From positions 2,542,001 to 2,606,000 of the forward strand of contig NZ_CP154351.1 of NCBI RefSeq assembly GCF_039519235.1: a DNA stretch of 64,000 nucleotides. Direction: 5' to 3'. Origin of the DNA: Micrococcus sp. 2A (lineage in GTDB: Bacteria; Actinomycetota; Actinomycetes; Actinomycetales; Micrococcaceae). How positions within the stretch are numbered: the stretch's first letter is position 1; the number at the start of each line of letters is the position of its first letter. Positions 8,844 to 17,262 of the stretch are shown here, in pieces. The position numbers and the translations under genes are program-made. A model generated the notes under the pieces. It saw nothing but the letters and a program-made list of their open reading frames with translations. It searched no databases and was not told the DNA's origin.

Positions 8844-9905
8844 TCAGACCTCCAGCAGCACCTTGATCTCGCGGCGCTCGTCCATGGCCTTGTAGGCCTC
8901 GGCGGCCTCGTCGATCGGCAGGCGCTTCGTGAAGACCTTGCCGGGCTGGATCTCGCCGGACTGGATGCGCTCGATCAGCTCCGGCAGGAAGCGGCGCACG
9001 GGGGCCGGCCCACCCTCGAGGTGGATCTCGCGGCCGAAGAGGGCAGAGCCGTCGATCGTCTGGTCGTGGGAGACGCCCACGAACCCGACGTACCCGCCGG
9101 GCCGCACGGAGGCGAGCGCCTGGTCCATCGACTCCTGCGTGCCCACGGCCTCGCACACGCCGTGTGCGCCGTAGCCGTTCGTGAGCTCCTTGACCTTCGC
9201 GGCGCCCTCCTCGCCGCGCTCGGCGATGACGACGTCGGCCCCGAACTCCCGCGCCAGCGCGGCCCGGTCCTCGTGGCGCGAGAACACGATGACCTTCTCC
9301 GCGCCGAGGGTCTTGGCGGCCAGGACGGCGCACAGGCCGACGGCGCCGTCGCCGACCACGGCGATGGTCGTGCCGGGGCCCGCCTGCGCGGCCACGGCGG
9401 CGTACCAGCCGGTGCCGAGCACATCCGAGGCGGCGAGGTAGTCGGCCAGGCGATCCGGGTCGGAGGGCTCGCCCCCGGGCACCTTCACGAGGGAGCCGTC
9501 CGCGAGCTCGACGCGCATGTACTGCGCCTGGCTGCCCGTGTACTCGCCGGCGTTGACGCAGCGGGACTGGTAGCCGGCCTCGCAGATCTCGCACGTGTTG
9601 TCCGAGAGCATGAACGATCCGATCACGAAGTCGCCGAGCTGGAGGGTGGCGACCTCCGCGCCCTTCTCCACGATCGTGCCCACGTACTCGTGGCCCATCC
9701 GCCGGTGGTCCACCTCATTGTGCCCGCGGTAGGGCCACAGGTCCGAGCCGCACACGCACGCGGCGGCCAGCTTCAGGACCACGTCGCCGGGCTTCTGCAC
9801 GCGCGGGGTCTCCACGGTCTCCACGACGACGTCACCCGGCGCGCGCATGGTCACGGCCTTCATGGTGGCGGGGATCTCGGGGGCGGTGGGGGTCTGGGCG
9901 GTCAT
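8844..9905 (-). CDS. Zinc-dependent alcohol dehydrogenase (MDR family)
   Basis: A 353-residue medium-chain dehydrogenase. The catalytic-zinc Cys lies in CVCGSDLWPYRGH and the following His/Glu in RRMGHEYVG; the structural-zinc region is the sparse TCEICEAGYQSRC. The Rossmann domain carries VVGDGAVGLCAV. The protein is complete, ending IKVLLEV. The start at MTAQTPT (9905) has AGAGGA upstream and gives the normal family length; the open frame further upstream is non-coding. A second, truncated copy of the first half is at 42025-42759, fused to a GNAT tail. Substrate unknown; relatives include threonine/sorbitol-like and general alcohol dehydrogenases. Confidence 0.92.
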   Translation of the reverse strand: MTAQTPTAPEIPATMKAVTMRAPGDVVVETVETPRVQKPGDVVLKLAAACVCGSDLWPYRGHNEVDHRRMGHEYVGTIVEKGAEVATLQLGDFVIGSFMLSDNTCEICEAGYQSRCVNAGEYTGSQAQYMRVELADGSLVKVPGGEPSDPDRLADYLAASDVLGTGWYAAVAAQAGPGTTIAVVGDGAVGLCAVLAAKTLGAEKVIVFSRHEDRAALAREFGADVVIAERGEEGAAKVKELTNGYGAHGVCEAVGTQESMDQALASVRPGGYVGFVGVSHDQTIDGSALFGREIHLEGGPAPVRRFLPELIERIQSGEIQPGKVFTKRLPIDEAAEAYKAMDERREIKVLLEV

Positions 9906-10236
9906 GGTCTGTCCTCTCGTCTGGCCCGGCGGTCCGGGCGGCGGTGTGCTGGGACCAGTCTTCCTTCCCTGGACGGTGGGGACGACGGATCGGCGACGCA
10001 GGCGGGGCCGGTGGATGGCCGCGTGCCAGCGGTTCGGCAGACCCCTCGAGGCCCCGCTCCATGACGATGCCGCCGAGCCTGGGTGCGTAAATACAGGCAC
10101 TTCGTCCTGAAACCCGACCCGCGGTGCTTGAGGAAGGTGCTCCAGCCGTCCCGCGGCGCAGGCCCCACCCCGCACAGGGACGGGGCCCGCGGCCGCTCCA
10201 GCGGTGCCACCCAGGCCGCCGCGTGAGGCGACCCGG
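9906..10236. other. Gene-free interval between alcohol dehydrogenase and M28 peptidase
   Basis: No supportable gene is seen. The part next to the dehydrogenase start resembles the region upstream of the truncated dehydrogenase copy near 42.8 kb (a shared AGTCT-CCT patch), so that duplication included the promoter side. The rest shows no hairpin or repeat I could define. Confidence 0.5.
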
Positions 10237-11640
10237 TCAGGAGGTGGCCAGCGCGTAGGCTGCGCAGCCCTGGATCTCCATGGAGACCGTCAGACGCTCG
10301 AGGGAGATGTTGCGGGCCACCGTGTCGTCCGAGGAATGGTATTCGGGCTCGAGGAAGAACCCGTCCCGGTGGAGCCAACCGAAGTTGCCGCTGTCCACGC
10401 CGACCTCGGAGAACGAGGCGTGGTCGGATCGGCCCATCGGGAAGATCTCACCCATCTTCGTCCGGTACCCCAGGCGGTCGCCGGCTGCCAGCACAGCCTG
10501 GTTCACCGGGTTGGAGCGCCCGTTGAGCTCCAGGAGCCAGTACTTCTCGGCCGGCTCCCAGCTGGTGGCGATCATGTCGTTGTTGAAGACCCCGCGGAGC
10601 CGGGCACGCTCCGCATCGGCCAGGTTCTGCGCATGATGCCGCGAGCCGACGAGACCCACCTCCTCTGAGCCCCAGAAGCCGAAGGAGAGGTCGGCCACCG
10701 TCGGCGATGTCGCCATGACCCGGGCCAGTTCGAGGCACAGCGCGGTGCCCGAGCCGTTGTCGTTGGCCCCGCGTGAGCCGATGACGCTGTCGTAGTGGGC
10801 CCCGACCATCACGCGGTCCCGCGTCCTGCCGGCGGCCCCCTTGCGGCCGGGCCGAGTGCCGATCACGTTGGAGCTGCGGGTGTCGCGGTACTCCATGGTG
10901 GTCACGGTCAGCCGGGCCTCACCGGCACGGATCAGCCCCAACAGCTGCTCCTTCTGGACCTGGCTGACGCCGACGACGGGGATGTCCACGCGCGGGACGG
11001 TCAGCCGGGGGATGAAGGCGGGCGCCTGGGACGGGGCCGTGGCGTCGCGGCGGGTGGCGATGACGGCGACGGCTCCCCGCTCGGCGGCAGCGACCGCCAG
11101 CGGGGTCACGTCCTCGGTCTGCGTGACCACCCGCATGAGCACCACGCCCGTCAGGTCCGCAGGGAGATCGGTCGGGGACGAGGACGGAGCGAGGCGCAGC
11201 GATCCGGTGACCGTGACGTCCTGGACCGCCTCGGCGGCGGACCCGACGCCCCATCCGAACCGCGCGTCGAGGCCGGCCCCGGACAGGGTTCCGATCCGCC
11301 GGTCCGGCACCGCGAAGCGTTCCACCTCCACGGTGTATCCGGCCCGATCCAGCTGCGCGGCGATGTAGTCCGCGGCGCGGTCCTCACCGGGCGTGCCGGT
11401 GTAGCGCTGGCCGATCACCTCGGTGAGGTACGTCAGATCGTCCACGGCCCGGGCGGGCCTGATTCGGTTGATGATCTGACGATCCTGACCCGTCAGGCGG
11501 GGCGGCCGGACGGCCCCCGGCCGGGTCGCGTCGACAGCCCATGCCGGCATGGCGAAGGCGGTGGTGGCCGCGCCGACCGCCCCTGCGCCGCTGAGGGCCA
11601 GGAACGATCGACGGGAGAGGCGGGAGGCGGAGGTGGGCAT
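10237..11640 (-). CDS. Tat-exported M28 family metallopeptidase
   Basis: A 467-residue secreted peptidase. The N terminus is a twin-arginine signal (SRRSFLALSGAGAVGAA) ending near AWA at about residue 35. A PA-type insert with LTGVVLMRVV lies before the catalytic domain. The co-catalytic zinc motifs of family M28 are all visible: HYDS, GANDNGSG, FWGSEEVGLVGSRHH, NNDMIA and YHSSDDT near the end. Family members are aminopeptidases or aminopeptidase-like enzymes acting outside the membrane. The gene stands alone, divergent from the acyl-CoA ligase at 11814. Confidence 0.92.
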   Translation of the reverse strand: MPTSASRLSRRSFLALSGAGAVGAATTAFAMPAWAVDATRPGAVRPPRLTGQDRQIINRIRPARAVDDLTYLTEVIGQRYTGTPGEDRAADYIAAQLDRAGYTVEVERFAVPDRRIGTLSGAGLDARFGWGVGSAAEAVQDVTVTGSLRLAPSSSPTDLPADLTGVVLMRVVTQTEDVTPLAVAAAERGAVAVIATRRDATAPSQAPAFIPRLTVPRVDIPVVGVSQVQKEQLLGLIRAGEARLTVTTMEYRDTRSSNVIGTRPGRKGAAGRTRDRVMVGAHYDSVIGSRGANDNGSGTALCLELARVMATSPTVADLSFGFWGSEEVGLVGSRHHAQNLADAERARLRGVFNNDMIATSWEPAEKYWLLELNGRSNPVNQAVLAAGDRLGYRTKMGEIFPMGRSDHASFSEVGVDSGNFGWLHRDGFFLEPEYHSSDDTVARNISLERLTVSMEIQGCAAYALATS

Positions 11641-11813
11641 GCGGGCTCCTCAAGAGGCGGGGCAGAAGTGACACCCATCACACCCCATGTCTGGCCCGGC
11701 GGCAAGATGGCACGGAAGCCGGCCGACACACCCCGCTCGGCTCCCAGCGAACGAGCGACGCCGGGCGCTACGCTGTGGTTCCCATCACATCCGGCTCCCC
11801 TCGGAGGCCCGTC

Positions 11814-13316
11814 GTGACCCTCACCCTGCCCGCCCGCCTCGAGCTCACCGCCGCCGAGCACCCGAACTCCACCGCCCTGATCCTCGGCGAGAACCGCATG
11901 ACGTACGCGGAGCTGCAGGACCAGTCCCAGCGCCTGGCCGGGCTCATGCGGCAGGAGGCCATCGGCCCCGGGGACCGCGTGGCGCTCATGGTGCCGAACA
12001 TCCCCGCGTTCCCGGTGGTGTTCTTCGCGGCCCTGCAGCTGGGCGCCGTCGTCGTCCCGATGAACCCGCTGTTCAAGCGCCGCGAGATCGAGTACTACCT
12101 GGAGGACTCGGGCGCGTCGATGCTGTGGGCCGTGCCGTCCGAGGACGCCGTGGAGGGCGCCCGCGAGCGCGGTGTGCCGCTGCGCACCCTCGGCGAGGAC
12201 GGCCTCGCCCCGCACCTCGCGGAGAGCCCCGGCCCAGTGACCGAGACCGTCGAGCGGGACCTCGAGGACGACGCCGTCATCCTCTACACCTCCGGCACCA
12301 CCGGCCGACCCAAGGGCGCCCAGCTGACCCACCGGAACATGGGCACCAACGCGGACACCGCGGCGGAGACGCTGATCCAGCTCCAGCAGGGGGAGACCGT
12401 GCTCGGCTGCCTGCCGCTGTTCCACGTGTTCGGCCTCACGTGCGCGCTCATGGCGCCCGTCACCACGGGTGCCAGCCTGGCGTTGATCCCCCGCTTCGAT
12501 CCCGCCGTGGCCGCGCAGACCGTCCGGGAGTGCGCGGTGGACGTGTTCATCGGCGTGCCCACCATGTACGGGGCCGTGCTGGCCGCGGCCAAGGACCATC
12601 CGGAGGACCTGGCCAGCCTGCGCCTGGGCGTCTCCGGCGGATCCGCCCTGCCCGTGGAGCTGCTGCGCCGCTTCGAGGCCACCTTCGACTGCGAGATCCT
12701 CGAGGGCTACGGCCTGTCCGAGACCTCCCCGGTGGCGTGCTTCAACCATCCGGGTGAGGAGCACCATCCGGGCTCGATCGGCCGCGCCGTCCGAGGGTGC
12801 GAGATGCAGCTGGTGACGCCGGACGGGGCCGTCGTGCCCGAGGGCGATGAGGAGACCCTGGGCGAGGTGTGGATCCGCGGGGAGAACGTGATGAAGGGCT
12901 ACTGGGGCAAGCCGGAGGCCACCGCCCAGGCCATCACCGAGGACGGCTGGTTCCGCTCCGGCGACCTCGCCCGGCGCGATGCCGCGGGCAACTACTACAT
13001 CGTGGACCGCACGAAGGACATGATCCTGCGCGGCGGGCTCAACGTGTACCCGCGCGAGATCGAGGAGGTGCTCTACGAGCACCCGGCCGTCGCGGAGGCC
13101 GCCGTGGTGGGGGTGCCCCACCCGGAGCTCGGCCAGGAGGTCGCCGCACACGTGGTGCTCGCCCCCGGCGCGCACGCCACGGAGGAGGAGCTGATCGAGC
13201 ACGTGAAGTCCCAGGTGGCGCCCTACAAGTACCCGCGCACCGTGACCGTGCGGGACGGACTGCCCAAGACCGCCACCGGCAAGATCCTCAAGCGGGAACT
13301 TGCGCCGGCGGAGTGA
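11814..13316 (+). CDS. Long-chain fatty acid-CoA ligase (AMP-forming)
   Basis: A 500-residue acyl-adenylate-forming enzyme that activates a carboxylic acid with ATP and CoA. It has the ATP loop YTSGTTGRPKG, the LEGYGLSETSPV motif, the hinge region GEVWIRGENVMKGYW, DMILRGGLNVYPREIEE, and the C-terminal catalytic lysine region PKTATGKILKREL. The GTG at 11814 is preferred over the upstream ATG because TCGGAGG lies at the right distance and the protein then starts at the family's usual point (TLPARLELTAAEHP). The DUF6226-like gene follows 42 bases later. A degraded copy of the C-terminal 90 residues is at 38360-38679. Confidence 0.92.
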   Translation: MTLTLPARLELTAAEHPNSTALILGENRMTYAELQDQSQRLAGLMRQEAIGPGDRVALMVPNIPAFPVVFFAALQLGAVVVPMNPLFKRREIEYYLEDSGASMLWAVPSEDAVEGARERGVPLRTLGEDGLAPHLAESPGPVTETVERDLEDDAVILYTSGTTGRPKGAQLTHRNMGTNADTAAETLIQLQQGETVLGCLPLFHVFGLTCALMAPVTTGASLALIPRFDPAVAAQTVRECAVDVFIGVPTMYGAVLAAAKDHPEDLASLRLGVSGGSALPVELLRRFEATFDCEILEGYGLSETSPVACFNHPGEEHHPGSIGRAVRGCEMQLVTPDGAVVPEGDEETLGEVWIRGENVMKGYWGKPEATAQAITEDGWFRSGDLARRDAAGNYYIVDRTKDMILRGGLNVYPREIEEVLYEHPAVAEAAVVGVPHPELGQEVAAHVVLAPGAHATEEELIEHVKSQVAPYKYPRTVTVRDGLPKTATGKILKRELAPAE

Positions 13317-13358
13317 GCTCGGGATGACCGCCCGGGCCGGACACACGGTGAGCCTCCC

Positions 13359-14081
13359 ATGACGACCCTGCCGCGCCTGCGGGCGGAGGTGGCCCGGCGG
13401 TACGCCGCCCTCGACCTGCCCGCCTGGCCTGCCCCGCACCCGGACAGCGCCCCGCCCTGGGAGGAGGAGTACTCCCGGGTGACCGACCCGCAGCGGTATC
13501 GGATCGCGGCCGCCCGGGCCCGCGTGTGGGCCGAGGTGCTCGCGGAGGCGGGCGCCGCCGTCGCGCCGGACCCGGTGCCTGGCATCCCGCTCGACGAGGC
13601 CGGGCGCGCCGACCTGACGGTCCCCGTGGACCGGGCGCTGCGGGTGGCGCCGCCGGCCGGCGTCGACGGCGCCTCCCCCTGGTGGCTGCTGGAGACGGAC
13701 GTGCCCCAGGCCGACGACGGCGGCGTCCTGCCGGTGATCCGGGTGGCGGTCGGCGCCCCGGGGCAGGTGCACGCGCTGCTCCCGGACTGCGGATGCGACG
13801 CCTGCGACCCCGGGTCGGACGAGCTGCTCGAGGCCGTGGACCAGGCGGTCGCGCGCGCGGTCGGGACGGGGGTGAGCCTGCGGGGCCGTCACGGGCAGCG
13901 GCGCCGGGACTGGCACGTGCACTGGCACGCGGACGGCACGGCCGAGGGGATGGGCCGGGTCCCGGGATGGCCGTTTGCGGCACTCACGGACGCCTGCCGA
14001 GACCTGGCCGCCGGCGGCCGCCCGAGGCTGCCACGCGGGACCGAGGCGACCGTGCGGGCAGGGTGGTTCCCGGAGACGTGA
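13359..14081 (+). CDS. DUF6226-like protein of unknown function
   Basis: A 240-residue, probably cytoplasmic protein without membrane segments. A distinctive DCGCDACDPGSDELLEA stretch in the second half, preceded by ALLP and followed by a Trp/His-rich DWHVHWHADG segment, resembles the actinobacterial DUF6226 family as I remember it; no function is known. The close Cys pairs could bind metal, which is inference only. It follows the acyl-CoA ligase by 42 bases and may share its transcript. The gene after it is convergent, 27 bases away. Confidence 0.65.
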   Translation: MTTLPRLRAEVARRYAALDLPAWPAPHPDSAPPWEEEYSRVTDPQRYRIAAARARVWAEVLAEAGAAVAPDPVPGIPLDEAGRADLTVPVDRALRVAPPAGVDGASPWWLLETDVPQADDGGVLPVIRVAVGAPGQVHALLPDCGCDACDPGSDELLEAVDQAVARAVGTGVSLRGRHGQRRRDWHVHWHADGTAEGMGRVPGWPFAALTDACRDLAAGGRPRLPRGTEATVRAGWFPET

Positions 14082-14108
14082 GGGGGCGGAGTCGCCGGGC
14101 GCCGCCGC

Positions 14109-14861
14109 TCAGAACAGGGCCGCCACCCCCCGGGCGGCGGACGGGATGAGCCGCACGGCCCGCACCACGGCGAACGCGGTGACCACCGAGACGAGCACCC
14201 ACTCCCGCCAGGACCCGGTCCGGCCGAGCAGGGGGAGCCGGAACCGTCCGGAGGACTGCCAGCACCACAGGCGTGCGGGAGGCTCCGGACTGAGCGGCCA
14301 GAGCAGGGCCACCCCGTTGTTGGTGAGGGCGTCGCCGAGGATGTGCACGCTCACGCCGACGGCCACGGAGACGGGGATCCACCACAGCCCGTCGCTGAGG
14401 ACGGTCGCCGACACCGCGCCCAGAATGCCGAGCACCCACGCGGCCCTCCATCCCCGGTTCGGGAGCAGCCGGAGGGCCTTGGCGGCCACGGCCGCCAGGA
14501 ACGCGGCGATGACCCCCTGCCCCGGCGTGTAGACGTGCCCCGCGATCGGCACCTGGATGGAGGCGGCCGCCGTCGCGATGGCGGTGAACGCCGCGACCCC
14601 CACCAACGAGTGTGTGCCGCGCCGATGCCCGCCGGCCACGTGCCGGATGCCGCGACTCAGCCACTCGGTCAGGGGCGGCAGGGCGTGGACGACGGTGGCC
14701 CGGGGGTGGTCCCAGTCGCTGATCATGGCCGCGCCGGCGGTGGTCACGGCGCCGAGCAGCTGGAGTTCGGCGGGCAGGTGCAGCACGGCGATCGGCGACT
14801 GCCAATGCGTGAGCGCCAGCCAGGCCGCGGCGCCGGTGGCCGCGTGGGACGGGCCCATCAT
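14109..14861 (-). CDS. Membrane-bound metal-dependent hydrolase (YdjM/DUF457 family)
   Basis: A 250-residue protein with about five hydrophobic segments. It begins MMGPSHAATGAAAW, carries ISDWDHPRATVV and GGHRRGTHSLVGVA, and later HILGDALTNNG; these His/Asp motifs are the signature of the YdjM/LexA-binding-inner-membrane (DUF457) metal-dependent hydrolase group. In relatives the D..D..H and H..T/S patterns are the proposed metal ligands. The start at the tandem ATGs (14861) has GAGAGGA upstream and removes a Pro/Arg-rich shadow extension. Biochemical role unknown. Confidence 0.82.
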   Translation of the reverse strand: MMGPSHAATGAAAWLALTHWQSPIAVLHLPAELQLLGAVTTAGAAMISDWDHPRATVVHALPPLTEWLSRGIRHVAGGHRRGTHSLVGVAAFTAIATAAASIQVPIAGHVYTPGQGVIAAFLAAVAAKALRLLPNRGWRAAWVLGILGAVSATVLSDGLWWIPVSVAVGVSVHILGDALTNNGVALLWPLSPEPPARLWCWQSSGRFRLPLLGRTGSWREWVLVSVVTAFAVVRAVRLIPSAARGVAALF

Positions 14862-15042
14862 GGGTGGGGTCCTCTCGTTCGCAGGACCGGGCCGCGTCAC
14901 CGCGCCTGCGAGGGCCGGCCGGCGCCCGCGGGGAAGGAAGAGGACCAGGGTGGCAGGCGGGGCGGACACGGTAAGGAGGCCGCCGCGGCCGGAGCGGGTC
15001 GAGGCGGCCGCCCGACCTCTGCCGGGGCGGCCACCCGGCCCC

Positions 15043-15777
15043 TCACCCCGTCATCGCCAGCACCAGCGGGGCCAGCAGGGCGGTGAGCACGCCGGAGCAG
15101 GCCATGGCGAGGGCGGAGAACGCGCCGGTCTTCGGCCCCTCGGCGAGGGCGCGGGCGGTGCCGATGCCGTGGGAGCTCACGCCGATGGCCAGGCCGCGCA
15201 CGCGGGGGTCGCGCACGCGCAGCCGGTCGAGCACCCAGGGGGCGAACACGGCGCCGAGCACGCCGGTGAGCACGGGAAGCACGGCGGCGAGGGAGACGAT
15301 CCCGCCGCCAGCGTCGGCCACCGCCATGGCGATCGGCGTCGTCGCGGACTTGGGGGCGAACGTGGCGGCCAGCGCGGCGTCCCCGCCCATCAGCCGCACG
15401 ATCAGCACGGCGCTCACCATGGCGGTCACCGAGCCGACGGTGACCCCGACGGCGACCGGCAGCAGCAGCTTCCGGATGTCAGGGCCGGCCCGGTACAGGG
15501 GGACGGCGAGGGCGACGGTGGCGGGGCCGAGCAGGAAGGTGAGGTAGCTGCCGCCGATCATGTAGGTCTCGTAGTCGATGCCGGTCAGGGCCAGGAACGC
15601 GGCCACCAGCACGATCGCCACGAGCACGGGCGTGAGCAGGGCGGTCTGCCGGGCGGCGAGCCACAGACGGCGGGCGAGCACGGCGACGGCGAGGGTCAGC
15701 GCGATGCCGAACAGCGGTGTGTGCAGGAGCGCGTCCCAGGCCTCGGCGAGGGAATCGGTGAGTTCGGCGGCGTTCAC
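15043..15777 (-). CDS. lrgB: LrgB/CidB family membrane protein
   Basis: A 244-residue polytopic membrane protein that starts with GTG overlapping the lrgA stop by four bases (GTGA). It contains LTPVLVAIVLVAAFLALTGI, the GPATVALAVPLYR segment, and FAPKSATTPIAMAVADAGGG and GLAIGVSSHGIGTARAL, which are family signatures. LrgAB/CidAB proteins are holin-like membrane pairs or, in several bacteria, pyruvate/glycolate-type carriers (the plant homologue PLGG1 carries glycolate/glycerate). With the FCD-type GntR regulator upstream a carboxylate transport role is attractive but inferred. Confidence 0.9.
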   Translation of the reverse strand: MNAAELTDSLAEAWDALLHTPLFGIALTLAVAVLARRLWLAARQTALLTPVLVAIVLVAAFLALTGIDYETYMIGGSYLTFLLGPATVALAVPLYRAGPDIRKLLLPVAVGVTVGSVTAMVSAVLIVRLMGGDAALAATFAPKSATTPIAMAVADAGGGIVSLAAVLPVLTGVLGAVFAPWVLDRLRVRDPRVRGLAIGVSSHGIGTARALAEGPKTGAFSALAMACSGVLTALLAPLVLAMTG

Positions 15778-16136
15778 TGTGCGTCCTCCTTGTCCGTGAG
15801 GCGGCGGGCGAGCGGGGCGGCGACGCCGGCGGTGACCACCAGCCCCAGCACCCAGGGCACCACGAAGCCGACCAGCATCAGCGCCCGGTGTTCCCCGATG
15901 AGGCCCAGCACCGCGACGACGCCGACGCCCGCCGGGACGAACAGCAGCGGCAGGTGCTGGAGCAGGTGATGGCTCGCCGTCATCACGGGCGCGTCCTCGG
16001 CCGGCCGGCGCCACGCGAGCAAGCCGAGCAGCAGGAGCATGCCCAGCACGGCCCCAGGGATCGGCAGGTGCAGCGTGTCGGCCACGAGCGTGCCCGCCAG
16101 CTGGCAGAGCAGCAGGATCAGCAGGCCCTCGATCAT
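15774..16136 (-). CDS. lrgA: LrgA/CidA family membrane protein
   Basis: A 120-residue protein with four hydrophobic segments. The first (GLLILLLCQLAGTLVADTLH) and the second (PGAVLGMLLLLGLLAW) carry the typical CQLxG..I/L and P..VxGM/LLLL pattern, and LLFVPAGVGVV is the LrgA hallmark. It is translationally coupled on both sides: its ATG overlaps the regulator stop and its stop overlaps the lrgB start. It should act together with LrgB in the cytoplasmic membrane. Confidence 0.9.
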   Translation of the reverse strand: MIEGLLILLLCQLAGTLVADTLHLPIPGAVLGMLLLLGLLAWRRPAEDAPVMTASHHLLQHLPLLFVPAGVGVVAVLGLIGEHRALMLVGFVVPWVLGLVVTAGVAAPLARRLTDKEDAQ

Positions 16137-16840
16137 CGGGGCTCACCCGCCTCGGACGGGCCCACGGGCGGCAGGCCGGGGACGACGCCGGTCCCCGCGG
16201 CGTCGAGGTGTGCCTGCAGGGCGCGCTGGGCGTCTGCGGCGCGCCCGGCGGCCAGCTGAGCGCAGATCTCGGCGTGCCCATCGAGGAGGCGGCGGGCGGC
16301 GTCGACGGATCCGCCGGTGGCGGCGTGGATGAGGCGGGCCAGGCGGGGGGCGAAGGTGCGCACGACCTCGTCGAAGGCGGCGTTGCCGCACGTGGCGATC
16401 ACGTCGCGGTGGAAGCGCACGTCCAGCGCGGAGAACGCCGCGAGGTCGCCGGCGTCCAGGGCGGCGCGTTGCTGATCCAGGTTGGCGGTGAGCGTGGCGA
16501 CGAGGGGCCCGACGGCGTCGGGCCGCGCGGCGACCGTGGCGAGGGCGGTGGACTCGAGGAGGCCGCGCAGGGCCGTGAGGTCGGCCACGGTCTGCGGCGT
16601 GAGGGCCTGCACGGACGCGCCCTTCTTGGGGAGGAGCCGCACCAGGCCCCAACGCTCGAGCTGGAGGAGGGCCTCCCGGGCCGGCGTCCGGGAGATGCCG
16701 GCCTCCGTGGAGAGCTGCATCTCGGTGAGCACCTCCCCCGCGTGGATCTCACCGCGGACGATGCGCCAGGACACGTCGTGGGCCAGGCGGCCGGCAGCCG
16801 TGGCACGACTGCCCCATAAGGGGTCGGAGAGTGAAGTCAT
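16133..16840 (-). CDS. GntR family (FCD subfamily) regulator of lrgAB
   Basis: A 235-residue regulator. Residues 10-80 are the winged helix (HAGEVLTEMQLSTEAGISRT, then PAREALLQLERWGLVRLLPK), followed by an all-helical FCD effector domain with the ALDVRFHRDVI and LDGHAEICAQL helices that carry the usual metal/ligand His residues (FH near 150, H near 197). FCD regulators usually sense small carboxylates. The gene is first in an operon with lrgA and lrgB, with four-base overlaps. The ATG at 16840 lies right at the predicted transcription start and no Shine-Dalgarno is seen, so the message may be leaderless. The longer upstream frame crosses the operator and was rejected. Confidence 0.88.
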   Translation of the reverse strand: MTSLSDPLWGSRATAAGRLAHDVSWRIVRGEIHAGEVLTEMQLSTEAGISRTPAREALLQLERWGLVRLLPKKGASVQALTPQTVADLTALRGLLESTALATVAARPDAVGPLVATLTANLDQQRAALDAGDLAAFSALDVRFHRDVIATCGNAAFDEVVRTFAPRLARLIHAATGGSVDAARRLLDGHAEICAQLAAGRAADAQRALQAHLDAAGTGVVPGLPPVGPSEAGEPR

Positions 16841-16847
16841 GCGGGCC

Positions 16848-16880
16848 AGAATAATCGGATGCATGCATGGATGTATGCAT
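16848..16880 (-). promoter_or_regulatory. Promoter and operator-like palindrome of gntR-lrgAB
   Basis: On the minus strand TATTCT (16848-16853) is a good -10 whose start point would fall at the ATG at 16840. Just upstream, 16859-16880 is an imperfect 22-base palindrome: the arms match at nine of eleven positions and the outer six bases are ATGCAT on each side. It lies in the -10/-35 spacer and -35 region, where an autorepressor of the GntR/FCD class would block polymerase. Confidence 0.55.
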
Positions 16881-16954
16881 TGTGTCGGACTCGGAAGGCG
16901 CCCGGGTGGGGAGGGGCACAGAATGCCGGCGCCTGTCGAAGCGGGCATGCGGGA

Positions 16955-16984
16955 CGGCTGTCAGCCGAGTCCTGTGCCGGTCAG
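16955..16984 (-). repeat. RNase P RNA 3'-end-like repeat, copy 1 (degenerate)
   Basis: Read on the minus strand this is a diverged copy (CACAGGACTCGGCTGACAG) of a repeat also at 20506-20530 and 22661-22690. It ends five bases before the duplicated Fic block begins at 16989. Confidence 0.45.
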
Positions 16985-16988
16985 GGGT

Positions 16989-17205
16989 GCGCGGGGATGG
17001 CGCGGTTGCGGGCGGCCCCGCCCCTGACTGGCCGTTGCGCACCGCGCGCCTGACGCTGCGCCCACACCGGGAGGACGACCTTAGCTGGCCCTGCCGGATC
17101 GGTGTCTCTGGTGGTGGGGAACGTGGGCATGCCCGTGGGGACGTGATCCTGTGGCTGACGGACCGCGAGTCATCCCGCGGGCCTCACCTCGTGTGTTCGC
17201 CTGAC
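16989..17205 (+). pseudogene. GNAT acetyltransferase fragment (copy in block 1)
   Basis: Out-of-frame pieces of the second domain of the double GNAT protein at 26845-27987 can be read here: DWPLRTARLTLRPHRED, then after a deletion VSLV...GMPVG and VILWLTDRES. The sequence then runs into the region beyond the Fic stop. There is no start, and the pieces lie in different frames, so this is a decayed fragment. Confidence 0.75.
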
Positions 17206-17262
17206 CATAGCCGGGGCACTACATACGGCACTGAGGCTGGTCAACCCTGTAGACCGCCCCCG

